From contig NC_134015.1 of assembly GCF_040712315.1 (NCBI RefSeq), positions 56,993,964 to 57,057,963 on the forward strand: a stretch of 64,000 bases of DNA, read 5' to 3'. A program made the translations under genes and the position numbers. The stretch is from Castanea sativa (taxonomy: Eukaryota; Streptophyta; Magnoliopsida; Fagales; Fagaceae). The notes beneath the pieces were generated by a model that did no database searches, was not told the DNA's origin, and worked only from the letters and a program-made list of their open reading frames with translations. Positions 1-11,891 of this stretch are shown here, one piece after another (position 1 is the first letter of the stretch; every line of letters begins with the position of its first letter).

Positions 1-281
1 CTGCCCCCCCGCTCCCCGCGCGCCAAAAAAAAAAAGGAATATAATTTCTAGTTGTTACTCTTTGGGCACCATTGGGTTTTAAAAAGATGGAATTTTTTTA
101 ATGCAATTCTTTGTTGTTCTCTTAATGTTAAATGATTTACTTCATAACTTGAAGCAAAGAAACCTTATGGTTTGTGGGTTTTCTTTTTTGGGTTACTCTC
201 CTTTTCCTTTTGATAAAAAGTAGTAGAGGTGTAGAAGTATCAGTTGCATTACATATTTCAACTTATTTATGTTGATTACAG
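1..281. other. Intron of the QUL-like gene at the window edge
   Basis: No coding exon is visible. The stretch ends in a splice acceptor (TTACAG, last base 281) that leads into the first visible QUL exon, so it is intron of that gene. Bases 1-24 are an unusually C/G-rich run followed by poly-A, unlike the AT-rich sequence around it. Confidence 0.7.
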
Positions 282-3200
282 GTGCGTACTGTACTAGATA
301 TTGGCTGTGGATTTGGTGGCTTTGGAGCTCATTTACTCTCACTGAAGGTAATGGCTGTTTGTATTGCTGCTTATGAGGCAACTGGCAGCCAAGTCCAATT
401 TGCCCTTGAGAGAGGTCTTCCGGCAATGATTGGAAACTTCATTTTGAGACAGCTTCCATATCCATCATTATCATTTGACATGGTTCATTGTGCTCAGTGT
501 GGTATTGTTTGGGATGAAAAAGGTACTTTAAAGTTAGATTAAGCATTGTTTCATTTGACTTATTAATGGTGTGCTTCCCACTGGCTCTGGGTGCTGAACT
601 TGTGGATGCTTGATTGATTGATGTCACTTGGGTTTTTATTGCTTGGTTGATATGTTGTTGACTTTTGTTATGGGTAATATTGATTCTCCATCATTTTCCG
701 CACTAATAGATAGACATAGTTCTAATCTTGGTTAATAAGGCTCTATAGCACCATCAAAACCACGAGTTAGTTTTTGCCTCTGGTTGACTTTGTCCTATCC
801 TTTAATTTCTTTGTCCTATCCTTTAATTTCATCTTGGATTTTTTTTCAAATCTTGTAAAAAGAAAGGATAATTTTTCTCCCTTTATGAAGGATAGTCACT
901 GTTATATATGGTTAGAGCGATAATTATCCATTTTCAAGCATGGAAGGTGGATTTTCCAAGAATTTCTCTTCCTTTATTTTTTCAACCAGACTAAAAGACA
1001 CATTTAAAGAGTTGCTAGCCTGCCATTTAAGTTTGTGGGCATAATCAGCAATAAACAGAGATGCAGTGGATTTTGGGTTGCATACAGTAGGAGGTCAGGA
1101 TATGTGACAAGTGTTCTGTTAGAGGCAAACCCCCTTACAAAATTTGTATAACAAGTATGAATTAAAAGCCTTAGTATTTTTGAGCTGTTCTAGGTTATAA
1201 CAACTAGGAACTTTCCTGTTATGTTAGTATTTGTCATGTAAATAAAAAATTTTCTGGTAAAATTGTGCACATGAAGAGAATATGTGACCAGAAGTTTTTT
1301 AAGAAAAAATTAGCCGAAATGCAGTGAAGTGGAATGAGTGATGGTGAATGGTAAATTGGTGATGCTTGGTAACATTATTGTGAAATAAGCAAGCATGAGA
1401 ATGGTATCTGATTTTCCCTTTCTCAAGAATTAAAGACAGATAAGTTCGAGCCTATAGTAAATCAAAGAAGAGCTGGTGATTTGCACCAGTACATTGGTAA
1501 GAACAAAACGTGATTTTTTCATGTGGCCACATTAGAAGTGGAATCAGCATAATAGATCCCTTTGTTTTACTGAATTAGAACCAGTAAACCACTGAAATAG
1601 AAGCATTTGTGCAAGAATTTTGTTATTGCTAACTGCTAAGGCAACACAAGGCAGGGCACTGTGAATTTAGAGTTGACACATGTAACATTCCAATGAAAAA
1701 AAATCTGTGTTAGTAAGGGGACAAAATGTTGGTATAATAGGATAGAGTTGGGAGAGGCTCTGTTCCCATTTAAATCCTCCAATTTACTTCAATCTTATCC
1801 AGATGCAAAACATGTGGTATTTAAAAAATCCAATGGTCTTAAATACCCCATTTGAACCACAAAAAAATAAATAAATGCCATTTGTCTCACATCTAGCTGA
1901 AAATTGGAGGGAATTTGGGGATTTAAATGGGAGGGGATCTTTCCCCGTAACCATTTGGATGAAGAACAAGCTCCTGAGATCTGTTTAGTTTTCATATGAT
2001 CTTATGTATTTTTATTAGAGATAATCATGTATTTTACTGTTCAAAATGTTTGAAATAATTGTCAGTCGTCTTGAAACATGAGTTTTTAATCTTGTCCTGA
2101 AACACAAGTTCTATTCTATTATGTTGGCAACCAACAGAAGCACCACAGTGAGTGAAGTAGATGCTTCTGTTATTGCCATCTTAATTCTGCTTCCGGCAGC
2201 ATCATAGTGACACTGTGATAGTAATACATAGAGCCTGTCATGCATAGAATTGTTTAGTTCATGCAGGGTAAGGAATGCTAATTTAGAGTTTCTGAGACCA
2301 TATTGGCAGTTAGCTTTATAGAAGCAATGGATAATTATATTTGGCTCATATGGAGTGATTTGGTTAATATATAAAGCAGAGGGGTCTAAGTATTATTTTC
2401 TTCTGTAAAATAACATGTCCTTGCTGTCTAATGATGACTTCATCAAACAGATGGAATGTTCCTTATTGAAGCTGACCGGGTACTCAAGCCTGGAGGTTAC
2501 TTTGTATTAACATCACCCACAGACAAGCTACATGAAAGTTCAGTTAGTATGAAGAATAGAAACATGTTAACACCATTGGAAGAACTGACCCAGAAAATCT
2601 GTTGGAGTCTTCTAGCTCAACAAGATGAAACTTTCATCTGGCAGAAAACTGGGGATACTGATTGTTATGCATCTCGGTAAGGATATAAAAAATGATGCAC
2701 TTTTTTTCATGAATAATGTTTTGTTATTAAAAAATAAATTTAGGGCTAGGTTTTGATACTTTAACTAAGAACAAATTTAGCTTTGGTTTTCTTGCTCCAT
2801 TTGATTAGTTGTATTTGTAGAGCTGCCATATTTTTCTCTTTAAATTATGGTTTTATTAATGAAATTTATTTATTTTTTCTTCATTGTAGCAAGCAGGGTG
2901 CTGTACCACTTTGTCAAGAAGGGCAGGATGATCAATCATATTATCAGCCCCTTTTATCATGTATAAGTGGGACCAATAGCAAACGCTGGATTCCAATCCA
3001 GAACAGATCCTCTAATTCTCATATGACCTCAACTGAGCTTGAAGTTCATGGAAAGTATTGTTTTATAATGATTTAAATTTTATTCTTATTACTAATTTTT
3101 TGGTGTTCCAGTTGTCTAACCTTGTGAATATTTATCTTAACCTTTATGTTCCGCCTACATCATATCATAAGGCTGTGCCAGCTTATTGATTATCTTGTTT

Positions 3201-5612
3201 CTTTGCAGGCGTTTTCCCTGAAGATTTTTTTGAGGATTTACAGGTTTGGAAATCAGCTCTGAAAAATTATTGGTCTCTGCTTACACCCCTAATTTTCTCA
3301 GACCATCCAAAGAGGCCAGGTGATGAGGACCCATTACCCCCATTTAACATGGTACGCAATGTGATGGACATGAATGCTCATTATGGGGGTCTTAATGCTG
3401 CATTTTTGGAGGAGAAAAAATCAGTATGGGTGATGAATGTAGTGCCCATCAGAGCTCCTAATACACTTCCTCTTATACTTAATCAAGGTCTTGCTGGTGT
3501 TTTGCATGACTGGTAAGTTGTTAATTTCAGTTTCTTCTAGAACTTCTATTTCTATATTGGTATTAGAAGCTCACTTTGGGTTGAATTGATCTGGTTGGCT
3601 GCCCTATCACGAATGTGATGCAAAGTGTGTTTCAATATTTTTCAGTATGTTCATTTTCTTTTGAAAACGTGTACTAATGACTGATCAATACTCACACACA
3701 CATTTGGGTCTTGAATAGGTTTTTAGAAATGCATGCTAACGTTGTATAAATAGAATATTATTAGTTAAATCTCCCTTCACTTCCCTTTTTAATAGGAACC
3801 AAGGGCAAATCTGAATCTTTAAGATGTCAATTAATATTCTCACTATAACTTCTCAAGGGTAAGACTTCGCTAGATTGGGTTTTTCATATACCCCTTGCCT
3901 TTATGACATATATCACAACTTACATGTCAGATTAGGTTATCATAAAAGGAAATATAAATAATTAAATAAAAAGCATAGAGAAAGAAAACAACTCCTGCGT
4001 CAAAATTTTAGATATTTAATTTAGACGTAGTGTACATATAATTCATTTATATGGTTTGTGAACATGATGTTCACAAACTTTGGTTCTGAAAAACCTTGTT
4101 TTCAGCCAATGATCCCCAGCTCAAATGGCACCTCCTTCTCACATAAGAAAGGCTGGAGGACAAGGTCGTGGGTTCAAAAGCTTGTTTTCATTTCTAGGCT
4201 CCATAACCTATAATTTTTTCTTTTCTTTTCTTTCAAATTTATTAATTAAGCTGCACTTAGAAATAAAGTTTCTGTGCCTCCTGGGCATGAGGGTAAACTA
4301 CCTACCTATTAGGTGAAAAGCCCCCAGTTTACCCGGTAATTGGTTTTGGCGGGTGGGGTCAGTTGCCCGTAGGAGTTTGATTAACAATGAGGATTGTTGT
4401 GCAATATACTCTACGACATGCAACTAATCTGAGTGAAGTACTCTTATGTCATAAAAAAAAGAAGTTAACTGCAGTTTAAGTTGCTTTGCGGATAGTAGAG
4501 TTATGGTTGTGATTATCTGTTGTTGCACAGGTGTGAACCTTTCCCCACATACCCTAGAACATATGATATGCTTCATGCAAGTGGGCTTCTTTCGCATCTT
4601 ACTTCAGAGAGGTGCAGCTTGATGGACTTGTTCTTAGAGATGGACCGGATACTGCGCCCTGAGGTAATTATATTGTAGCACAGTTTTATTTTGCTTATGC
4701 CAGAAAATGTACTGCAGTATGAATTGACTATAGTGCAGTATGAATTGAGTATAGTGCAGTATGAATTGATTATTTATCTATCAAATTGGAAGATTGCCTG
4801 CAAAACCTTCCCTTACTTTACACTCTTTAACGGTACAAGGTACAAATTTAGAAGGAGACTTGTTATTTGCCTTTCCACCCTCTTTCTTGTTCTGATCTGG
4901 TTTTTTTATGCTGGAAAATTCAGGGAATATGAGTTGTTTACATTCTTTTTATTTAAGTTGGAATGTAGCTTGTAGCACCTGTCCTTATCCTATAATCCTT
5001 TGGTAGAAGATACATAAGTAGGATGGGTGCGAATTATGCCTTTTCCCTCTCTCTTATCTTTTTCTTGATTTTATTTTCCTAAGCCACTACCCAGAAGACA
5101 TCCCCTTCCTATTGTAAGTTAGTCTTGTTGAATATCAGTTCCTTTTTTTTTTTTCTTTGGTTTCCAGTATCGCAAGTCCACTTGCATTTGATGTGCCTCA
5201 ATATAAGTTGTGTCAATCATGATTATAATGCAATAGTTGCCAATGAGCTACAGCTCAACTGGCACTTCCTTCTCCCAGAACAATTGGTTGGAGGGTGAGG
5301 TTGTGGGTTCAAGACCCACTAAGTGCCTTTGTAACTTACAAGTAATACAAAAAAAGAAAAAGAAAAAGAAAAAAAAGATGCAATAGTTGCTCCTTGCTTG
5401 AAAATCAGACTGCTATATGAAAAATTTGATGATCTGTTATGTGAAATTATGATTGGTTGCAGGGATGGGTTGTTCTTTCTGATAAAGTGGGAGCTATAGA
5501 GATGGGACGCACGCTTGCTGCCCAAATACGATGGGAAGCAAGGGTGATTGACCTTCAAAATGGCAGTGACCAGCGGTTACTAGTTTGCCAGAAACCGTTC
5601 GTAAAGAAATGA
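282..5612 (+). CDS. QUL: QUASIMODO2-like (QUL1/QUL2, PMT4/5 type) pectin methyltransferase, C-terminal 404 residues; one splice donor damaged
   Basis: Exons 282-522, 2451-2676, 2890-3050, 3209-3512, 4531-4663 and 5463-5612 (stop TGA) join in phase into a 404-residue C-terminal part. The N-terminal third lies before the window; family members are about 600 residues. The SAM-binding motif [15 protein letters not shown] is in the first exon. Other family signatures are [62 protein letters not shown] and the ending [13 protein letters not shown]. By family knowledge these are Golgi type II membrane proteins that methylate homogalacturonan and support cell adhesion; this is inferred here. All coding segments are free of stops. 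The exception is the donor after 3050, which reads G|GAAAGT where G|GTAAGT is expected. The nearest GT (3055) adds four bases and gives a stop five codons later. The gene may therefore be newly inactivated, or the base may be an allele or an error. Confidence 0.9.
4105..4200 (+). repeat. SINE-like remnant in QUL intron
   Basis: Contains a tRNA-promoter-like A box (CAGCTCAAATGGC) and B box (GTGGGTTCAA) about 50 bases apart. It is clearly related to the better preserved SINE at 5241-5377. The 3' end is not defined. The bases that follow (to about 4380), with CCCCCAGTTTACCCGG and a GGCGGGTGGGG block, may belong to another old repeat. Confidence 0.5.
4709..4770 (+). repeat. Short tandem repeat, three units of about 21-22 bp
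   Basis: The unit, roughly GTGCAGTATGAATTGASTATA, occurs three times head to tail inside a QUL intron just after the exon ending at 4663. Confidence 0.8.
5241..5377 (+). mobile_element. tRNA-derived SINE with 13-bp target-site duplication
   Basis: The element carries A box CAGCTCAACTGGC and B box GTGGGTTCAAGAC and ends in an A-rich tail (AAAAAGAAAAAG). It is flanked by the direct repeat ATGCAATAGTTGC at 5228-5240 and 5378-5390, the mark of LINE-assisted retroposition. It sits in the last intron of the QUL-like gene, about 85 bases before the final acceptor. Confidence 0.85.
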
Positions 5613-6480
5613 TAGATTGAGCATCTGGAGGTCTCACCTTTGCGACAGAATACAATTTCTTCCTCTGGTAATTCCACTAAATCTGTCATGGAATTTGGGA
5701 AATATTCTGGACCGACTAATGTTTGCGCAATCATGACTTGATGTTCTTGTAATAGAGTTCACACATTCACCCTAAAACGAGAGTTAGAGAAGGTCGATTT
5801 GAAACTAGAGAAAAATTAATGAGCATTAGTTTCGGATGAAAATATGACACAGAACAACAGGTCTAGGCTGTGATCCCTTGGAAGGGGTCATCCTTGTGAT
5901 TTTTTACTATTAAACAAAATCTGCTTTTGAAGCCCTACTTATTTTTTTTCTTCCCTGTAAAGCAGCTTGTGACATTCTAACAATGAGGGAGTAAATAAAA
6001 TAACAGTGTCAGTGGAGGGCATTTGATTGATTGTTTTGTTTTGTTTTTTTGGTTTTTGAAAACACTTTTAGTGGATTTCTTAAATAATTTTATGTTGTTA
6101 TTGTCAGGTTCTGGATCGTTTTGATAGTGATTCCATGTAATATACGGTCAGAGCCTGATTGATTTGGCCATGTCCACCACTAAACGAGAGGGAATGTGAA
6201 GGCTGTAGATTAAAGAGGTTTGCCACAAAAGTAGCTGCCAATCTGTTTCATTTTTATTTTTTTGGGGGTTTAGGGTTATATGTAGCAATTCATTCATCAA
6301 TTTTTTTTTTGGCATTTTAATTTGTTTTTTTTTTATTTTAATATTTCTTTATTCACTGATTTTGCACTCCTTGGAATTAAACAATATTGTTATTGAGTAA
6401 ATGGCCACGAAATTAATTGTTAAAATTATTTTTGTAACCCTTTCGCTTCTCTCTTGAGCATTATCTAACTCATCAGTGTA
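5613..6480 (+). other. QUL 3' flank / UTR (tail copy 1)
   Basis: Non-coding AT-rich sequence after the QUL stop codon. A CAG acceptor-like site near 6107 suggests a possible 3'UTR intron. The part from about 6104 to 6470, including GGCTGTAGATTAAAGAGG and a block near 6400-6470, recurs in diverged form at about 9870-10560, 16863-17065 and 35850-36055. It therefore marks the left edge of the repeated genomic unit in this window. Confidence 0.6.
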
Positions 6481-6545
6481 ATTAATGTAGGAAAAACTTA
6501 GGTATAGTTCATTTTAAAGTATTGTATCTTTGGTTTCTTGATTAA

Positions 6546-6746
6546 GTGTTTGTTTGAGATCTGTTTATTTTGCTAACACTGAAAACTTTTTACTGAATGT
6601 ACTATAGATAAAGGTAAAAGTTAGCTGAAATAGTAGAGTGAGACCTACGAATAGTACCAAAAAGTGCAGTGGAATTTATGAATAGTAGTAAAAATAAGTT
6701 GAGTAGATAAATAAGTTGGCAAAAATAATCCATGTCAAACGGACAC
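6546..6746. mobile_element. Tourist-like MITE (PIF/Harbinger type)
   Basis: A 201-bp element with terminal inverted repeats GTGTTTGTTTGAGAT and (reverse complement of the right end) GTGTCCGTTTGACAT. It is flanked by a 3-bp TAA duplication at 6543-6545 and 6747-6749. It has no coding capacity. The interior resembles a common plant MITE with the phrase GAATAGTACCAAAAAGTGCAG. Confidence 0.75.
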
Positions 6747-6749
6747 TAA

Positions 6750-8162
6750 ATTCAAAAGTATTGTTACATTTATCAATAAAGCACAAACAATGTTTTCTTT
6801 TCTAAATGCAATATAATTCTACACAATTTTATGTTGAGGTTATATTCTATAATGATATGATATAAGACCCAAGTTTTACAAAACCACAACTCATTTGATC
6901 CCATACTCAGTGAGCTACACTTTATTAATTGGGGTAGTGGTTGGCTCTAATACCAAATGTTACAAACCTATGGGTAAAACTCACCTTTGAAAACAAACTT
7001 ATAATGGAAGGGTGCCTAAAAGCTTATAAACGCATGGTTAATGTTACACTTTACCAATATGGGACACTAGAGAGAAGAGTCTGAGTTTGGTAGGGATGTA
7101 GTGTAAAACATGGATTTTACACTATTCAATAAAAGATTATCACATCAGCATTTTACTTAAAATTTAATATATCCTATCACATTTAATAACATCTTAATAA
7201 ACTCATAATTTGGTTAGATTTATATATGAGTATTAGAATTGATTGGGTGGTTGTGCTTATTTTTAAATATGTAATAAGATGCTATGACTTGTTGGGACTA
7301 GAGGGGGTAAAACATGAGTTTTACAGTATACCCTTACAAAATTTAATTTCATTAAAGAATAGACATATTCACACTCAATCAATTTTAATACTCATACGAA
7401 AGTCCAACCCAATTGAGAGTTATTGAGATGTTATCTAGGTGTGATGTATTGAGTTTTAAGTAAAAAATTGATATGACAATCTCGTATTTGATGATATAAA
7501 ATATGGATTTTACACCAAATCTTTACCAAATTCGGATGCTTTTATGTTTGAATTTATTGGGTAATCTAAGTACTACACCTAATGAATTGTGCCGAAATTT
7601 TACCCATTATTGTTATGCTTTTGTTTGAATGTTGGTTAGTTAGTGTGGAGATAGTTAAAACTTTGATATCTATTTGATGCCAGTATATCCAATAATAGAC
7701 AGTTTATATAAGATATAAATAAAAAAACATATAGGGAAGGCAAAGATTTACATAATTTGGTCTTAGGCCTACATCCATAGACTTTGTCAAGAAGAAAATC
7801 TTACTATAATAATTGGGAGATTACAAAGGTTGCAATTGATCAAGCATTGTCTCTTTCGAATATGAGATCTAATAATCGAATGGTAGGAATAGTAATTCTG
7901 TAGTACGATGGCTTCTTGACTCTTTTTTTGGTATGTTTCTTAGAACTTCTTCAACACTCCATTTTCTCACCCAAAATAGAGAGAAAAAGTACTTTCTATT
8001 TTATTTACCTATTTTCTCAAACACACTTTACACATTTTTTTTTTCTATTTCATTTAATTATTATTTATTCATTCTTTCTTTATTCTTTTTATACTGCTTC
8101 TTAAAATTTTCTTTATTCTTTATTAATTCTTTTGCAACAGCTATATTTTTCATATTTCCCAA
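6750..8162. other. AT-rich intergenic stretch, no gene recognised
   Basis: No convincing coding region. 6890-7090 (TGTTACAAACC, CCAATATGGGACACTAGAG) looks like old retrotransposon sequence. 7690-7900 also reads like decayed retroelement. The remainder is T-rich simple sequence whose small open frames consist almost only of Phe, Leu, Tyr and Ile. Confidence 0.4.
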
Positions 8163-8613
8163 ATGGTAATGTTTTTGAAATTTTTCAACAGCCAGATTTC
8201 CCAACAATCACTTTTTTTAACGGTCATATATTCCCAAGTCCCAACAATTATATTTTTCTAATTCACGATAAAATTGGAAATTGGAAACAATGAAAGTGAT
8301 GAAACTCATTCCCAACTCCAATTAGATCCAAGATCATCAAGTTTTATTTTTATGCTCGTATTATTTATTTATATATATGTTTTTTTTTATCATTTATTTA
8401 TATATGTTAATCTTTGGTTTAATCTGAAATTTATCAAAAACTATGTTATTCTTGAAATTTATAAAAAAAATATATGTAATTTGAAAGTCCAAACTAAACT
8501 AGATAGGGAGCAACTGTCTCAAAAGTACACATATAGCTTTATCTTCTTAGCCCCCAAAAAAAAAACATATATAGCTTTTTTTTATGTTTTTTTTTATCAG
8601 AAAACATATATAG

Positions 8614-8773
8614 TTTTTTTTTGAGATAATTTTAACCTATGACGATCATTCTTGATAATAGCTCTTTATCATCAGATCAAAACACCAATCGGTTTTTAGT
8701 GTAGGTGAGGATTGAATTCCAAATTTTTTATTCAACCATTAGAGAGTTTACCAGTTGAGCTAACTGGAACCCA
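8614..8773 (-). mobile_element. tRNA-derived SINE, minus orientation
   Basis: Read on the minus strand, it starts TGGGTTCCAGTTAGCTCAAC (A box TTAGCTCAACTGG), carries a weakened B box near GAATTCAATCC, contains CACTAAAAACCGATTGG and ends in an A-rich tail. The flanks repeat (AAAACATATATAG at 8601 and AAAACATATAG near 8777), a likely TSD. It is present only in the ghost block, not in the two UPS upstream flanks. Confidence 0.75.
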
Positions 8774-9682
8774 TAAAAAAACATATAGCTTTAAGCTCTG
8801 TACACATATAGTTTCTTTTTTTATTTTTTTATTTTATTTTATTTTATCATGCTATTTTTCTTATTGCAATTATTCACGGCATTTAACTTAAAAGATAAAT
8901 AAGTAAAATAAGCCTACGACAAGTCAATATTCAGCAACCTATTGGGCTGCACTTAATGCCCCCAAAAAGTGTACATTGCATATAAAATAATTTTACGTCA
9001 TTATTGCCGAGTTTTGATAATTTTGTCAATAGTTAATGTTTATTTCACAATATTGTTGTACACACTTTCTTTTTACACCAAAATCGTGACTTGAAGTTGA
9101 GTAAAAGGATAATGAAATCTTTAAATAAATGGATTATAAAATATTTAGAAAAAAGTTTATCATTATAATTTCCATAATGAAACTTGAAAATTTTCATTTT
9201 TAATATAAATTATAGAATTTTCTACCAAAGTGAGTGATACAATTTTAGTGGAACCAATGAAGTCTTCAAAGAAATGGATGATGCAAACTTCAATAGAAAC
9301 AAGATCAAATTTTACAATAAAAAAGGAAGATTGAGAACAAGAAAATATCACCTTGTCTCTAGCTGTAACTGCTTAAACTTGACCAGTTGGTCAATTCTTT
9401 TTTGGAAAATTTCATTTTAAGCTTGTAACAAATTAAACTCTATAGTTTTTAAAAGTAACAAATTAAACTTTGAAATTTTATAAAATAAAAAATTAAATCA
9501 TTAGGTTTCAAAAGATAATAAAAACTTTGAATTTTGATAAACATAGAAAGTGTGTTTTGCATTTTAGCGTTTTTGATACTAGATAGTTTAAGGTGTTACA
9601 CTTCGATCTTAGATTATTTTCTTAAGAGCACTGTTGTACCAACTAAATATTTTGTAAGTTAAATAAATTGTTTCATAATTTT

Positions 9683-9775
9683 TTTAGAAAAGAATTTCAA
9701 CCTATAGCGTCTGCTTCTGATAATTTTTTTTTAATTATCAAACCAAAACATTTAATTAGTTTTTAGTGTAGGTTG
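9683..9775 (-). repeat. Truncated SINE remnant of the same family
   Basis: Carries the 3' part of the SINE family seen at 8614 and 41560 (minus-strand CACTAAAAACTAATT through CATAGGTTG-like and the A tail). The A/B-box head is missing. The same truncated remnant sits at the matching place in the UPS copy 1 flank (33456-33545), so it predates that duplication. Confidence 0.6.
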
Positions 9776-9786
9776 AATTATATATA

Positions 9787-10800
9787 CTAGATTTTAAAAT
9801 TTTGGAGGGCCATGGCCCCCACACCCTAGTGTAGTTTTGCCCACTAGAAAAGTTTAGATAGCTTAAAATAATTTTATATAGTATCCCTATGCAGTGGGGA
9901 ATGTGGAGGCCATAAAGGGGTTTGCCATTGCAACTGCATATCAATTTTATTTTTAATATTATTATTATTAGGATAAAGTTTAGTTACAAAATTGGTTATA
10001 GTTTAAAACTACAACTTTCTTTAATAAAATTAACATTATTACATATTTTGAAAATTTAACCATTGAATTGTATATTCTTTACACTTCTAATATACACGTC
10101 AAATTTTGTGCCAATTATATATTATTTACTATATGGTCTATAAACTTATATTTTATACATAATTTCAAACTACAAAAATATGCAATTAAAAAAATTTATT
10201 AATGATATAACTATTGGTTTTTAATTTTCTAGAAATTTTGCAAACATGAAGGATATAAGTTGAAAATATAATCTAATGGTGGATTTGTTCAAATTCACCT
10301 CCAATTAAAAGATATTAAGTAAGGTTGTCGCCATAAGTTACAAGTTTACAACCAATTTTATAGTTAAATTTTGTTCTTATTATTATTTTATTTTGTAGTG
10401 ATCCTTCAGTCCAATTTTTTTGGCATTAATTTTGGTTTTTTGATTTCTTTATTAATGGATTTTGAAAATTTATCTTGGATTTAAAAATCCAAGATAGAAT
10501 GTCAAATGGCCACCACAAAACGCAATTGGTAGAATTATTTTGTGACCCTTTCTCTTTTTCTATTGAGAATTATATACTTTTGTGTTATTCTTGTGAATGC
10601 ATCTAATTATAATGATACGATGAAAAATAAAAATAGAAAATAGAACAAACAATCATATAAAACACACAAATATTTACATAGTTTGTTCAACTAATTGGGG
10701 GATCAAATAATAATTCTCCAAAATCTAATTTCCAATAATCTAACATTAAATCTGTTGCTGGACTTGACACCTTTGAATGTGGGGTTATGTCTTCTTTCTT
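9787..10800. other. Intergenic: QUL tail copy 2 and old repeats
   Basis: 9800-9840 (GGAGGGCCATGGCCCCC) looks like the end of a degenerate DNA transposon. About 9880-9945 (GGGAATGTGGAGGCCATAAA) and 10420-10560 (GGCCACCACAAAACGCAATT) match two separated parts of the QUL 3' tail at 6190-6470. No gene was seen. Confidence 0.45.
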
Positions 10801-11891
10801 AGGGTGTTTTCTTAGCCGGCAAACTACCAGATCTTTTATCTGCAACATAAAAATATAACAAAGTCAAGGACGTTACCTTAATCCAAAGCCTAGATAATAG
10901 TCACAATCGAGAAAATAATATAGGGAAAAAGAAAAAGTAGATCTATGTCAAGAAGAAAAGAAAACAATATGTCAAGAGGGTAAGAAAAAACACATACATA
11001 AACCCTATAATCAAGAGGGATAACAAATTAAATTCCAAAATTTTATGTAAAAGAAAAAAAAAATTAATCCTTATAAATTGCAAAGATTATGAATTAAAAG
11101 ATTTCATATAATAATAAATTAAACCATTGATTTCATATACAAACTTCATATTTTAATTTGTTACTTATGATATTATAAGGTTTAATTTTTGAAACAGTAG
11201 GATCTATATCAAATACAATTTAGTAAAAAAATAAAAAAAACAAAAAAATTTAAAAAACCGAGGCTATATATATTTGGTAACTACTTTTGTTTATTATTTT
11301 CAAAAAACTTGTTTTTAAGAAATAAACAAAAAGCAATTTTACTACGTTTGATTAGTTCAAAACAGCACAAAATTGAGTGAGCAATATTTCTTGAGCCTAT
11401 TAACTAGGCCTAGGCGATGTACCAATTTTTTTTTTTTCTATTTCTTTCGAATCAGTAACACTTTAATAATAGTTAGAAGGTCAATACATGTGTGTAAATC
11501 ATCTTATACCAATTCAATTGGTTCATGCATGCACATTCTGCCATAACAAAAAGCTGAACGTGAATTCGAAATATAACCAGCGAGCATGAGTTTTTGGTGG
11601 AGTGGTGGTGCGCATATAGGCTGATGGTTGGTTCAACAATGGCGGCGCTGATCGATAGGGAGTGGAGGAGGGAGAGTGTGGTGGGTTTGGCTGCACGTTT
11701 AAGAATTGTTGGTGTGCTTTGATTTTACTTATTTATTTAACTGTTTTCATGAATTTCTTTGAATATTGAGATTTCGAAAATAGTTTTTGTTTTCTATATA
11801 TTTTGAGTTACCAAAACATAGTTTTTGTTTGGAATATAGAAAATAATTTTTGAAAACAGAAAATTGAAAAGAATTTTTTTTCTTTTTTTAC
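10801..11891. other. Downstream flank of NAC copy 1
   Basis: Its left part (AGGGTGTTTTCTTAGCCGGC, then ACTACCAGATC) aligns with 13051-13400 downstream of NAC copy 2, which shows that the two NAC exons sit in tandemly duplicated units. The second NAC exon that should follow the donor at 11891 was not found on the minus strand. A 27-codon plus-strand frame at 11638-11721 begins MAALIDREWRRESVVGLAAR and is GC-richer than its surroundings. It resembles nothing I know. Confidence 0.45.

Larger units (their letters stand above)
8163..9786 (-). repeat. Ghost copy of the ureide permease upstream flank
   Basis: This stretch aligns with the upstream flanks of the two UPS genes (31626-33555 and 53267-54397). 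It begins GGTAATGTTTTT and shares the long phrases around TTTCCCAACAATCACTTTTTTT, CTAAACTAGATAGGGAGCAA and TATTGGGCTGCACTTAATGCC. No UPS exon lies to its left, where one would be expected. It lacks the MITE that both other copies carry (see 32229) and has its own SINE at 8614. I infer the remnant of a third, older unit whose permease was lost. Confidence 0.65.
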
